Made by a program: the position numbers and the translations under genes | Origin: Amycolatopsis circi | GTDB taxonomy: Bacteria > Actinomycetota > Actinomycetes > Mycobacteriales > Pseudonocardiaceae | Length of the DNA: 64,000 bases | Direction: 5' to 3' | NCBI RefSeq assembly: GCF_003385235.1 | Contig: NZ_PQIA01000022.1 | Span: 20,917-84,916, forward strand | Shown: one piece after another, positions 35,131 through 44,052 of the stretch | Position numbering within the stretch: the stretch's first letter is position 1 | Layout of the letters: each line of letters opens with the position of its first letter | The notes under the pieces: generated by a model | The model's database searches: none | What the model saw: the letters and a program-made list of their open reading frames with translations, nothing else | What the model was told of the DNA's origin: nothing

Positions 35131-35808
35131 ATGCGTGTTTCGCTGGCGGTGACCGGTCTTGTGCTGCTGGTCGCGGGATGTGCGGCCGAGACTCCGGCGG
35201 CGGCTCCGGTGCCGAGTTCCGCGCCGCCGTCGAGTTCGGCAGCGCCTTCGCCGTCGCCCTCGGCTTCGGCGGCTCCGGTCGCGAAGGATCTCACCAAGTA
35301 CTTGCCCAGCGAGGAACAGCTCGCCTCGGCTGGTGCCCGGCGTCAGCAGGATCGGCTGCCGTATGTCGTCAGCTCGAACACGCCGTTGCGGATCGTGCGG
35401 GCGTGCGGTGCCGACCAGCCCTGGGATGCCGCCGTGCAGAACGGTGCGCAGGCGATCTCGGTGACGGACACGGTCCAGGTCCGGCAGCTTCTGGCCGAGT
35501 ATCGGGATTACTCCGGCGAGCAGGTGGTCTCCGGCCTCGGCAAGGCGCTCGACTGCGGGAAAGTCGTGGTCGAGGACGAGTCGCTCGCCGTGAAGACGCG
35601 GTTTTCGGTCCCCGGCGTCGCTGACCCGCAGCTCGGGTTCTGCGGCCAGTTCGGGTCGGTCCGCGTGGCCGCTTGCGTGCTGGTGCTCGCCCACGGCGAC
35701 CGCGCCCTCGCCATCACCTCCGTCGGCTGGCGCGCGAACATGACGGAACAGCAAGCCGAATTGAAGCGCCTCGCTCCGACGTTCGCCGCGGCGTTCGACC
35801 AGGACTGA
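35131..35808 (+). CDS. Lipoprotein, paralogue 2 of 3
   Basis: 225 residues with signal and lipobox LLVAGC, a long Ala/Pro/Ser linker, then KDLTKYLPSEEQLASAGA and RACGADQPWDAAVQNGAQAI. It is nearly identical in the core to the gene at 36036, implying recent duplication. The four conserved cysteines match copy 1. The start is the ATG before RVSLAVTGLVLL. Confidence 0.87.
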   Translation: MRVSLAVTGLVLLVAGCAAETPAAAPVPSSAPPSSSAAPSPSPSASAAPVAKDLTKYLPSEEQLASAGARRQQDRLPYVVSSNTPLRIVRACGADQPWDAAVQNGAQAISVTDTVQVRQLLAEYRDYSGEQVVSGLGKALDCGKVVVEDESLAVKTRFSVPGVADPQLGFCGQFGSVRVAACVLVLAHGDRALAITSVGWRANMTEQQAELKRLAPTFAAAFDQD

Positions 35809-35810
35809 CG

Positions 35811-35999
35811 GTGGCGAAACGGCGCTACGTGGCCCGGGGCGTGCCCGGCGGATACCAGATCTGGGACAACCGTTCCCGCCGCTGGTGGGGCGATCGCTGT
35901 CAGCTCTGCCCGGACGATCTGGTCGCCGCGCTCAACAACCGTGCGGACCACGCGACTGTCACCGCGCTGATCAACCGGTACCGCGCTCTCAAGCGCTGA
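35811..35999 (+). CDS. Small hypothetical protein, 62 residues
   Basis: VAKRRYVARGVPGGYQIWDN followed by RSRRWWGDRCQLCPDDLVAA. Basic and aromatic at the N-terminus, one CxxC, helical C-terminus (ATVTALINRYRALKR). GTG two bases after the previous stop, so it is translated with it. Unknown family. It lies between two lipoprotein duplicates. Confidence 0.7.
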   Translation: MAKRRYVARGVPGGYQIWDNRSRRWWGDRCQLCPDDLVAALNNRADHATVTALINRYRALKR

Positions 36000-36035
36000 T
36001 CATCCGCAGTACGCGGAACTGAAATGAGGAGCATC

Positions 36036-36752
36036 ATGCGTATCGCGCTTGTGGTGACCGGTCTTGTCCTGCTGGTCGCGGGTTGTGCTGCGCAGACTCC
36101 GGCCGCAGCTCCGGCACCGAGTTCCGCTTCGCCGCCAAGTTCCGCGGCGCCGCTCGTCGCCAAAGATCTCACGAAGTACCTGCCGAGCGGAGACGAGCTG
36201 ACGAAGGCCGGTCTCGCCACGGGCCGGGATCGCCTGCCGTATGTCGTCGGCCCGAACACGCCGTTGCGCATCGTGCGGGCGTGCGGTGCCGACCAGCCCT
36301 GGGATGCCGCAGTGCGGAACGGCGCGCAGGCGTACTCCACGAAGGACGCGCTGTGGATCCGGCAACGGCTCGCCGAGTACGAGGGCTATACCGGCGAGCA
36401 GGTCGTCTCCGGCCTGGACAAGGCGCTCGGCTGCGGGAAAACGGCGTCCGGAGACCATGACCTCGCGTTCGTGACCCGCTTCTCCTCGCACGGCAAAGGA
36501 CTGCCCGAGGACTCCGAGCTGACGGTGAAGACCCGGTTCTCGGTCCCTGGCGTCGCTGATCCGCAACTCGGGTTCTGCGGGCAGTTCGCGGAGGCTCATG
36601 TCGCGAGCTGTGTCCTGGTCCTCGCCCGCGGCAACCGCGTCCTCGCCGTCACGACCACCGACGACCGAGCGGGCCAGGTGAGCATGGCGGCGCAGCAGGC
36701 CGAATTGAAGCGGCTGGTTCCGACGTTCGCCGCGGCGTTCGACCAGGGCTGA
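36036..36752 (+). CDS. Lipoprotein, paralogue 3 of 3
   Basis: 238 residues, lipobox LLVAGC, then the same core as copy 2 (KDLTKYLPSGDELTKAGL, RACGADQPWDAAVRNGAQAY). It carries an insert of about 20 residues before LTVKTRFSVPGVADPQLGFC. AGGAG precedes the ATG by four bases. Surface-exposed; role unknown. Confidence 0.87.
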   Translation: MRIALVVTGLVLLVAGCAAQTPAAAPAPSSASPPSSAAPLVAKDLTKYLPSGDELTKAGLATGRDRLPYVVGPNTPLRIVRACGADQPWDAAVRNGAQAYSTKDALWIRQRLAEYEGYTGEQVVSGLDKALGCGKTASGDHDLAFVTRFSSHGKGLPEDSELTVKTRFSVPGVADPQLGFCGQFAEAHVASCVLVLARGNRVLAVTTTDDRAGQVSMAAQQAELKRLVPTFAAAFDQG

Positions 36753-36765
36753 GAAGCACGTCGAG

Positions 36766-37281
36766 TCAGCGGGTCTGCGCCAGGTCCCCGAAATAGCCCG
36801 TCCGCCACAGGATCCGGGTGCGGACTTCGGTGATGCGCCAGCCGTTCCCGGCCTGTCGCAGGCCCGCGGTGACGACGCCGCCCGCGGTGAATGCGCGGTC
36901 CTCCATGCGCACGGTGACCGGGCGGTCTTTCCACAGGTGGATCGCGACGAGATTGGCGCGCACCACAGCGGTGGCGCCGTCGATTTCGACGTCGTGGCCG
37001 GTCAGCAGGTGCTGGCTTGCCTCGAAGCGGGCGAAGCTGCGGGCGTGGCTGTCCGCGATGTCGGCCGGTCCGGTTATCTCGGCGCCGTTGGGGCGCACGA
37101 TTTTGCCGTCCGGGGCGAAAATGCGGTGGAAACGCGGCAGGTCGAACTGCCGTTCGTCGACCGCGCGGTAGTAGCTGTTGAAGGTGCGGATGATGCGGGA
37201 CGTGGCGAGCAAGGCGTCGAGTTCGTGCTGATTCGCTTCCGGCACCGGCTTCTCCCTCGGGGTTCCGCTGTCTCGGTTCAT
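36766..37281 (-). CDS. SnoaL-like (NTF2-fold) protein
   Basis: 171 residues. The cone-shaped NTF2 fold is suggested by RTFNSYYRAVDERQFDLPRF, then HRIFAPDGKIV, TGHDVEIDGATAVVRANLVA and WRITEVRTRILW. Such proteins serve as isomerases, cyclases or ligand binders. It is divergent from the MmyB-type regulator, which may control it. ATG at 37281. Confidence 0.85.
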   Translation of the reverse strand: MNRDSGTPREKPVPEANQHELDALLATSRIIRTFNSYYRAVDERQFDLPRFHRIFAPDGKIVRPNGAEITGPADIADSHARSFARFEASQHLLTGHDVEIDGATAVVRANLVAIHLWKDRPVTVRMEDRAFTAGGVVTAGLRQAGNGWRITEVRTRILWRTGYFGDLAQTR

Positions 37282-37418
37282 CGTTCCGGGCGGCCCTGGC
37301 GTGACATCGTGCTGTGCACATTCCGGGCGCGGACCGCGTCGCGGCAAGATGTGCCGACCCGGCGGGGTATCCCGGTCAGGGGCAGGCGGCGGGTTCGGCG
37401 GCGCGCCAGGATGGCCTG

Positions 37419-38288
37419 GTGAGCAACGGAAGCAACGAACTCGGCGGTTTCCTGCGCAGCCGTCGCGGGCGGTTGACGCCGGAGGCCGCGGGAATCGTTC
37501 CTGGCGGGACCCGGCGAGCGGTTCCCGGGCTGCGCCGGGAGGAACTGGCCGAGCTGGCCGGGGTCAGCGTCAGCTACTACACCCGGCTCGAACAGGGAGC
37601 CAGCAGCAGTGCGTCGGGCGCGGTGATCGACGCGCTGGCCACGGCGTTGCGGCTGGATTCGGCTGAGCACGAGCATCTGCGGAATCTCGCCGCGCCTCGG
37701 CGAGCGGCTCGTCCGCGGGCCCGAAGGACGAAACTCAGGCCTGCGGTGCGGGATTTGCTCGCGGCGATGTCCGCGATGCCCGCGGTGGTGGTCGATCACC
37801 GGGCCGACGTCCTTGCCTGGAACCGGCTTGGGCACGCCCTGCTGGCCGGGCACGTCGGGTTCGAGGCGCCGGACGAGCGGATCCGTCCGAACATCGCGCG
37901 GATGCTGTTCCTCGACCCGCATCATCGCGCGCTGTACCGGGATTGGGCGGACAAAGCGTCGGTCACCGTCGCGGCGTTGCATCAGGCGGTCGCGCGGCAT
38001 CGGGACGATCCGGTGCTGGAGCAGCTCGTCGGGCGGCTGGCGGTGGAGAGCCCGGAGTTCGCGCGGATGTGGGCGAAGCGGCCGGTCCGGACCTGTTCGT
38101 ACTACGTGCGCGAACTGGACCATCCAGTGGTCGGACGTCTGACGCTCGCGAACGAGACCGTCGCGCTGCCCGACGACGATCAGCAGCTCGGCCTGTTCTA
38201 CGCGCTGCCCGGCACGGCGGACGGCGACGCGCTCGCGTTGCTGGCTCAGAGTTTCGCCGAACCCCTGGTGAAGGAGAACGTTCGGTGA
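37419..38288 (+). CDS. Helix-turn-helix regulator with MmyB-like ligand domain
   Basis: 289 residues. HTH_3-type domain at about 10-75 (LGGFLRSRRGRLTPEAAG, then RREELAELAGVSVSYYTRLE), followed by an MmyB/PAS-like domain (VLAWNRLGHALLAGH, RNIARMLFLDPHHR-type motif, TLANETVALPDDDQQLGLFY). Regulators of this class control adjacent oxidoreductase genes, here the overlapping SDR gene. GTG start. Confidence 0.93.
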   Translation: MSNGSNELGGFLRSRRGRLTPEAAGIVPGGTRRAVPGLRREELAELAGVSVSYYTRLEQGASSSASGAVIDALATALRLDSAEHEHLRNLAAPRRAARPRARRTKLRPAVRDLLAAMSAMPAVVVDHRADVLAWNRLGHALLAGHVGFEAPDERIRPNIARMLFLDPHHRALYRDWADKASVTVAALHQAVARHRDDPVLEQLVGRLAVESPEFARMWAKRPVRTCSYYVRELDHPVVGRLTLANETVALPDDDQQLGLFYALPGTADGDALALLAQSFAEPLVKENVR

Positions 38289-38890
38289 GGATTCTTGTGG
38301 TCGGCGGTGCCGGGACGATCGGGCGGCGGCTGGTGCCGAAGCTGCGGTCGCGGGGGCACGAGGTCGTCGTGGCCGGGCGGACGTCCGGCGAGGTGCGCGT
38401 CGATCTGGCCGAGCCGGAGACGATCGCGGCGATGTACCGCGAGGTCGGCGCGGTGGACGCGGTCGTGAGCATCGCCGCGCATGGTGCGTTGGACGACTTC
38501 GCGACGCTCACCTCCGCGGAGCTGCACGAGAACATGCGCGCCAAGTTCTACGGTCAGGTCGAACTCGTCCTCCAAGGGCAGCATCACGCGGCGGACGGGG
38601 CGTCATTCACGCTGACGTCCGGGATTTTCGCCGACGAAGCGTGGCCGCAGGTGACCGGCGGCGGGGTGATCAGCGGTGCGCTGCACAGTTTCGTGCTGTC
38701 GGCGGCGATCGAGCTGCCGCGCGGGATGCGGGTCAACGCGGTGAGCCCGACGTTGATCGGCGATTCGGCGGACGCGTTCAGCGAGTTTTTCCCGGGGATG
38801 CGCCCGGTTCCGATGGACGAATTGGTGCGGCACTACCTGAACTGCGTCGAAAGCGACATCACCGGCACCGTCGTCCGCGCCTACGCTTGA
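38285..38890 (+). CDS. Short-chain dehydrogenase/reductase, atypical
   Basis: 201 residues. The Rossmann motif GGAGTIGRRL is intact and NAVSPT is the usual SDR C-terminal motif. The catalytic Tyr-x-x-x-Lys is absent: the region reads SGIFADEAWPQVTGGGVISG. This subclass, common beside MmyB-type regulators, keeps the fold without the standard active site. Its GTG overlaps the regulator stop by four bases. Confidence 0.88.
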   Translation: MRILVVGGAGTIGRRLVPKLRSRGHEVVVAGRTSGEVRVDLAEPETIAAMYREVGAVDAVVSIAAHGALDDFATLTSAELHENMRAKFYGQVELVLQGQHHAADGASFTLTSGIFADEAWPQVTGGGVISGALHSFVLSAAIELPRGMRVNAVSPTLIGDSADAFSEFFPGMRPVPMDELVRHYLNCVESDITGTVVRAYA

Positions 38891-38993
38891 CCGCGTTCGG
38901 CAAGGCTCTTACCTTTGACCCACCAGACATCGGATGTACGACGCCGCCGGCCGATGTGCCCCTTTCGTTCCTGGTCGGAAAGGACACTCCGCC

Positions 38994-39803
38994 ATGCCGG
39001 ATTCCCCTGGTTTCCCGCGCCGGACGGCGCTGCGCACGATCGTCGTGTCGGCGCTCGCCCTCCCGGTCCTGGCCGGTCCGCTGGCTCGCTGCGCCATTGC
39101 CGCGAGCCCGTTGTGGCATCCCGACCCGGTGAAGGACGGGCTGAAGGCGTTCGAGGGCGTCGAGGCTGATCGAGGCGGTCTGCATCCGGACCGGAAGTAC
39201 GTGGTGGTCGAAGGAAATCACTACCGCTTCAATATCTGGCGCGACGACCGCGACACCACGGGCGGCGGCGAGCGGCAGCGGACCGAGACGAAGGGCATGG
39301 TGCAGAACGGTTCCGCGCTGAAGATGCGCGACGGCGAGACGTGGACGCTGTCGTACGAGATGTTCATCCCGGCGAGCCTGCACGGGACGAGCCGGTTCAC
39401 GCACATTTTCCAGACGAAGACCCCGGCGACGAACGACGGTCCGTGGGTGACGCTCGATCTGGTCCGGGACGGCGGCGTGGAGATGATTTCCGCGCGCGCG
39501 TACGCGAATCCGGGCTCGCCGTCGATCGCGGCGGCGAAGCTGGCTCCATTGCGGGACAAGTGGATCACGGTCGAGTGGACGCTCACGCCGGGCGACGCGG
39601 GCGCGGCGGCGTGCGTGATCCGCAGCGACGCGGGTGCGGGGGCGCCGATCGCCGCGCAGGGCAGCAAGACCGGGGTGAAGCTGCCGGATCAGGGCGACTA
39701 CGTGCGGCCGAAGTGGGGCATTTACCGTTCGGTGGAGAGCGCGCAGTCGGACATTCTCGACACGTACCTGCTGTTCCGGAACTACCGCGCGGACCGCAAG
39801 TAG
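38994..39803 (+). CDS. Tat-exported polysaccharide-lyase-like protein
   Basis: 269 residues. Twin-arginine-type signal (FPRRTALRTIVVSALALPVL). The mature part is a jelly-roll: YVVVEGNHYRFNIWRDDRD, then WTLSYEMFIPASL, FTHIFQTKT and WGIYRSVESAQSDILDTYLL. This pattern matches heparin-lyase-I-like (PF14099-type) proteins. Substrate uncertain. ATG with GGAAAGGA upstream. Confidence 0.78.
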   Translation: MPDSPGFPRRTALRTIVVSALALPVLAGPLARCAIAASPLWHPDPVKDGLKAFEGVEADRGGLHPDRKYVVVEGNHYRFNIWRDDRDTTGGGERQRTETKGMVQNGSALKMRDGETWTLSYEMFIPASLHGTSRFTHIFQTKTPATNDGPWVTLDLVRDGGVEMISARAYANPGSPSIAAAKLAPLRDKWITVEWTLTPGDAGAAACVIRSDAGAGAPIAAQGSKTGVKLPDQGDYVRPKWGIYRSVESAQSDILDTYLLFRNYRADRK

Positions 39804-39805
39804 TC

Positions 39806-39851
39806 GTCGTGAGTGTTGGCGCCGGTTCTAACCGGCGCCAACACTCACGAC
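39806..39851. terminator. Palindrome family B, perfect 22-base stem
   Basis: The stem starts GTCGTGAGTGTTGGCGCCGG and the loop is only CT. It lies between convergent genes and its right arm contains the mptB stop codon (TCG TGA). A second copy at 49381 has the same ends but different, still paired, inner bases. Confidence 0.85.
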
Positions 39852-41392
39852 TCCGGGAGGAAGTCCTCGTCCTTGGGCTTCTTCCGCCACGCGGCGACGA
39901 GCCCGAGCGGGTCGGGGCGCAGCAGGGACGCGGCGGCGTAGAGGCTGACCACGACGACGATCGCGATGAACCACCAGTCGTAGAGCGCCTGCTCCCCCGT
40001 CGGGTAGTACACGAGAGTCACGAAGACCGAGATCGCCACGATCGCGGACAGGTTCCGCCGTTCCCACGGGAACGCGGAGATCAGCACGAAGCCCCAGGTG
40101 AGATACCACGGCAGGGTCGGCGGCATGAGGATCGCGACGGCCAGCAGCGTGATCGCGGCGCGGTAGACGGCCTCCTTGCCGCCGCCGCGGGCGAGCCACC
40201 ACTGGCGGACGCCGAACACGACGAGGCCGACCATCGCGATGGCGCGGGCGACAGTGACGAACGGCGAGGGCTGGACGTTGGCGATGAGGTGGACGAGGTT
40301 GTAGACCGCCTCGCCGATGCCGCTGGGGAAGTTCAGCCAGTTGGTGATGAGCTGCGGGGCTTTGAGGCCGGACCACCAGCCGAGGTTGAGCGAGCCGAGC
40401 GAGACCCAGGTGCCGACGACGAACACCGGCAGGAACAGCCCGACCGCCGCGGCTCCGGCCTTGAAGAAGTTCTTCGTCTTCGACGGGCCGGCCATGTCCG
40501 CGGCCCACATCCAGACCATGAACGGCAGCGCGACGGCGGCGGTCGGCTTGATCAGCATGCCGATGGTGACGAGCACGACCGCGACGACGTGTCTGCGCTC
40601 GAGCGCGGCGAGCATCCCGATGGTGAGGAAGCCGAGCATCATCAGGTCGTTGTGCGGGCCGCCGAAGAGGTGGATGACCATCATCGGGCTGGCGACCGCG
40701 ACCCACAGCGCGACCGGGAGCTTCCCGCCGAGGTGCTTGACGAGCCGGGGCAGCGCCCACAGCGTCATGCCGAGCCCGACGAGCAGGACGAGCCGGGTGA
40801 GGATGACGCCGGCGATCATGTGGTCCTGGGTGATCGCGACGATGCCCTTGGAGATCAGCAGGAACAGCGGCCCGTAGGGGGCGGGCGTGGTCTGCCACAG
40901 CGGGTGCACGTTCTGCACGACGTTCGGCAGCACGGGCAGCTCGGCGGGGCCGTTGGCGTACGGGTCGAGCCCGTAGAGCAGCTGCGCGCCCTGGCCGAGG
41001 TAGGAGAAGACGTCGCGGGTGAACAGCGGCGGCGACACGATCAGCGGCGCCATCCAGCACAGCGCGGCGATCAGGATCGGCTTGCTGCCGATGCGCCCGG
41101 CGAGCGCGTAGCGGCCGAGCCGGACCCACGCCCACACGACGAGGCCGAAGCCGCTGTAGAGCAGCGCGTTGGCGAGCGCGCGCCCGTGGCCGTAGCGGAC
41201 CCACGAGAGGGGGCCGTGGCCGAGGACGGGGTCGCGGATGAGGATGCCGCCGGCGCCGAGCGCGGCGAGCATGAGGAGGGCGCTTCCGACCGTGCCCATG
41301 GCGATGGTCCGGTAGGGGAAGCGCGAAGGCGTCAGGAACCGCCGGTCGAGACTGCCGGCGTTCGGCTGCGCGTTGTCGGTAGTGGTGGCCAT
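39845..41392 (-). CDS. mptB: Polyprenol-phosphomannose-dependent alpha-1,6-mannosyltransferase
   Basis: 515 residues, about 13 spans, GT-C fold. The MptB/MptA hallmark FTRDVFSYLGQGAQLLYGLD lies in the first large loop, with PAPYGPLFLLISKG and HLFGGPHNDLMMLGFL. It adds alpha-1,6-mannose to lipomannan precursors outside the membrane. The length is normal. It stands alone, flanked by hairpins on both sides. Confidence 0.9.
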   Translation of the reverse strand: MATTTDNAQPNAGSLDRRFLTPSRFPYRTIAMGTVGSALLMLAALGAGGILIRDPVLGHGPLSWVRYGHGRALANALLYSGFGLVVWAWVRLGRYALAGRIGSKPILIAALCWMAPLIVSPPLFTRDVFSYLGQGAQLLYGLDPYANGPAELPVLPNVVQNVHPLWQTTPAPYGPLFLLISKGIVAITQDHMIAGVILTRLVLLVGLGMTLWALPRLVKHLGGKLPVALWVAVASPMMVIHLFGGPHNDLMMLGFLTIGMLAALERRHVVAVVLVTIGMLIKPTAAVALPFMVWMWAADMAGPSKTKNFFKAGAAAVGLFLPVFVVGTWVSLGSLNLGWWSGLKAPQLITNWLNFPSGIGEAVYNLVHLIANVQPSPFVTVARAIAMVGLVVFGVRQWWLARGGGKEAVYRAAITLLAVAILMPPTLPWYLTWGFVLISAFPWERRNLSAIVAISVFVTLVYYPTGEQALYDWWFIAIVVVVSLYAAASLLRPDPLGLVAAWRKKPKDEDFLPES

Positions 41393-41437
41393 TTCGATCC
41401 AGAAGATTACCGGGTGCAGTCGGCCCGCCCCGCACTG

Positions 41438-41473
41438 GCTCCGGGCGCGCCCCGTTCGGCGCGCGCCCGGAGC
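41438..41473. terminator. Hairpin at the end of the peptide ABC operon
   Basis: GCTCCGGGCGCGCC pairs with GGCGCGC..CCGGAGC apart from a two-base bulge. It lies 10 bases beyond the ATPase stop. Confidence 0.6.
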
Positions 41474-41482
41474 GGACTGCGG

Positions 41483-43135
41483 TCAGGCCTCGGCCGCACT
41501 GCGCTGCGCGGTGCCCCCGGGGAGCGCCGCGAGCAGGGACTTCGTGTACTCGTGCTGCGGGTCGAGCAGGACCTGTTCGACGGTACCGGTCTCGACGAGT
41601 TCGCCGCGGTACATCACCGCGACCCGGTCGGCGATGTTCCAGGCCAGTCCGAGGTCGTGGGTGATGACGAGCGCGGAGAGGCCGAGCTGGCGGCGCAGCC
41701 GGAGCAGCAGCGCGAGGATTTCCCCGCGCACCGACGCGTCCAGCGAGGCCACCGGTTCGTCGGCGAGCAGCAGCGACGGTTCGAGCGCGAGCGCTCCGGC
41801 GATGACGACGCGCTGGCGCTGGCCGCCGGACAGCTCGTGCGGGAGCCGGTCGAGGTATTTCTCCGGCGGGCGCAGTTCGGCGGATTCGAGCGCTTTGAGC
41901 ACGACGTCGCGTTCGTTCGGCAGACCGTGGATCCGGGGGCCTTCGGCGACCGCCTCGTACACCGTGTGGGCCGGGTTCAGCGCGCTCGTGGGGTCCTGGA
42001 GCACGAGCTGGACTTCCCGCCGGTACGCGCGCAGCCCGGCTCCGCTGGCGGGCACTGGCTTGCCGCCGTAGCGGACCGCGCCGGAGTCGGCCTTCTGCAG
42101 GCCGAGCAGCGTGCGGGCGAGGGTGGTCTTGCCGGAGCCGGACTGGCCGACCAGCGCGACGATCTCGTCCCGGCGGACCTGCAGGTTCACCCCGTTGACC
42201 GCGTGGATCCGCTTGCCCTTGCGGTCGCGGAACGCGACGTGCAGGTTCTCGGCGGCGAGCAGCGGCTGCTCGTCCGGTCCGGCGCGTTCCTCCGGTTCCG
42301 GCGGCAGCGGTGTCGCGGTGGCCGGGGCGTAGCGCGAGACGGGGTCGCCGACGGTCGGGAAGGCCGCGGCGAGGGCGCGGCTGTGTTCGTGCCGCGGCGA
42401 GGACATCAGCTCGGCGCTGGGGCGTTCCTCGACGACTTCGCCGTCGTACATGACCGCGATGCGTTCGCAAGTCGCGGCGAGCACGGACAGGTCGTGGCTG
42501 ATCATGATCAGCCCGATGCCGCGTTCGGCGACGAGTTTCGACAGCACGGACAGCACCTGGGCCTGGACGATGACGTCGAGCGCGGTGGTGGGTTCGTCGG
42601 CGATCACCAGCCGCGGTTCGCAGGCCAGCGCCATCGCGATCATCACGCGCTGTTTCTGGCCGCCGGACAGCTCGTGCGGGTACGCGCCCGCCCGCGAGCG
42701 CGGCAAGTCGACCTGTTCGAGCAGTTCGGTGACCCGCGCCTGCACCTGGGCTTCGGACTGCGCCTTGGCTTCCGGCGTGTGCAGCCGGATCGGTTCGGCG
42801 ATCTGCTCGCCGACGCGGCGGACCGGGTTGAGCGCGTGCATCGCGCCCTGGAACACCACCGACGCCTCGGCCCAGCGGACCGCGCGCAGCCGTCCCCAGC
42901 GCATGTCGCTGACGTCTTCGCCATCGAGCAGGATCTCGCCGGTGATCTTCGCGCTGCGCGGCAGGAGCCGGAGCACGCTCATCGCGACGGTGGATTTGCC
43001 GGACCCGGACTCCCCCGCGACGCCGAGCGTGCCGCCCGCGTCGAGGCGGAGGTCGACGCCGCGGACCGCGGGGACGTCGCCGCCGCCGGTGCGGTAGGTG
43101 ACGCCGAGGTTTTTCAGTTCGAGCAGCGCGGTCAC
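41483..43135 (-). CDS. Fused dipeptide/oligopeptide ABC ATPase (DppD-DppF type)
   Basis: 550 residues with two complete ATPase domains. Domain 1: Walker A GESGSGKST, signature LSGGQKQR, Walker B LVIADEPTTALD. Domain 2 (from about 285): GQSGSGKTT, LSGGQRQR, LLLADEPVASLD. Each is followed by the oligopeptide-binding extension. GTG start overlaps the permease stop by four bases. It powers the permease pair encoded upstream. Confidence 0.95.
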   Translation of the reverse strand: MTALLELKNLGVTYRTGGGDVPAVRGVDLRLDAGGTLGVAGESGSGKSTVAMSVLRLLPRSAKITGEILLDGEDVSDMRWGRLRAVRWAEASVVFQGAMHALNPVRRVGEQIAEPIRLHTPEAKAQSEAQVQARVTELLEQVDLPRSRAGAYPHELSGGQKQRVMIAMALACEPRLVIADEPTTALDVIVQAQVLSVLSKLVAERGIGLIMISHDLSVLAATCERIAVMYDGEVVEERPSAELMSSPRHEHSRALAAAFPTVGDPVSRYAPATATPLPPEPEERAGPDEQPLLAAENLHVAFRDRKGKRIHAVNGVNLQVRRDEIVALVGQSGSGKTTLARTLLGLQKADSGAVRYGGKPVPASGAGLRAYRREVQLVLQDPTSALNPAHTVYEAVAEGPRIHGLPNERDVVLKALESAELRPPEKYLDRLPHELSGGQRQRVVIAGALALEPSLLLADEPVASLDASVRGEILALLLRLRRQLGLSALVITHDLGLAWNIADRVAVMYRGELVETGTVEQVLLDPQHEYTKSLLAALPGGTAQRSAAEA

Positions 43136-44052
43136 GAGTGCCGTCCTTTGAGCCGCGGGTTCAGCACGGTTTCGAGTCCGCGGCCGACGAGGGTGAACAT
43201 CAGCACGACGAGCACGATCGCGATGCCCGGCGGGAGCAGGTTCCACCAGGCGCCGCGGGTGACCGCGCCGTTGTTGAGGGCGGTTTCCAGCATCGCGCCC
43301 CAGGAGATCGAGGTGGGGTCGCCGACGCCGAGGAAGGAGAGGGTGGCGTCGGCGATCACCGCGTTGCCGACCACGAGGGTGGTGTTGGCGAGCACGAGCG
43401 GGGCGACGCCGGGCAGCACGTGCTTGGAGACCACGTGCAGGTGGCCGCCGCCGAGCGCGCGGGCGCGTTCGATGTAGGGGCGGCTTTCGATGGTGAGCGT
43501 CTGGGCGCGGACCAGCCGGGCGGTGCTCGGCCAGGCGGTGACGCCGATGGCGAGCACGATGGTCCAGATCCCTTGCGGGAGCACGGCCGCCAGCGCGATC
43601 GCCAGCACCAGCGAGGGCAGCACGAGGAAGAAGTCGGTGAACCGCAACAGGATCGTCGACACCCAGCCGCCGAAGTGCGCGGCGGTGATGCCGATCAGGG
43701 TGCCGATGAACACGCTCAGCGCGGTCGCGCAGAACCCGACGAGCAGCGAGATCCTGGTGCCCCACACCGTCATCAGCAGCACCGAGCGGCCGTCGATGTC
43801 GGTGCCGAGCCAGAACTGGCTGTCGGGCGGGCTGAGCGGTTTTCCGGTGACGCGGGTGACGTCGAGGCCGCTCTGGTCGCTGATCAGCGGCAGCAGCAAG
43901 GCGAGCACGACGGTGAGCACGAGCAGGAAAAGCCCGGCGAGCGCGGCTTTCTGGGTGGCGAACTCGTGCCAGGTGCGGGCGATTCCGGCGCGGCGGCGGC
44001 GCCACGCGATCGCGCGGGGGCTTTCGGCGGTGGTTCCGGTCGCGGCGGTCAT
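43132..44052 (-). CDS. Peptide ABC permease (DppC/OppC type)
   Basis: 306 residues, five or six spans, with the N-terminal span (LAGLFLLVLTVVLALLLPLI) and the permease EAA-like loop (YIERARALGGGHLHVVSKHV). It pairs with the DppB-type permease. ATG overlaps the previous stop by four bases. Confidence 0.94.
   Translation of the reverse strand: MTAATGTTAESPRAIAWRRRRAGIARTWHEFATQKAALAGLFLLVLTVVLALLLPLISDQSGLDVTRVTGKPLSPPDSQFWLGTDIDGRSVLLMTVWGTRISLLVGFCATALSVFIGTLIGITAAHFGGWVSTILLRFTDFFLVLPSLVLAIALAAVLPQGIWTIVLAIGVTAWPSTARLVRAQTLTIESRPYIERARALGGGHLHVVSKHVLPGVAPLVLANTTLVVGNAVIADATLSFLGVGDPTSISWGAMLETALNNGAVTRGAWWNLLPPGIAIVLVVLMFTLVGRGLETVLNPRLKGRHS

Noticed and set aside
39341..43477. A plus-strand open frame of nearly 1,400 codons across mptB and the ABC ATPase
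   Set aside because: It is antisense to well-supported genes, is made of D/R/H/G/V-rich sequence typical of antisense high-GC frames, and shows no domain.
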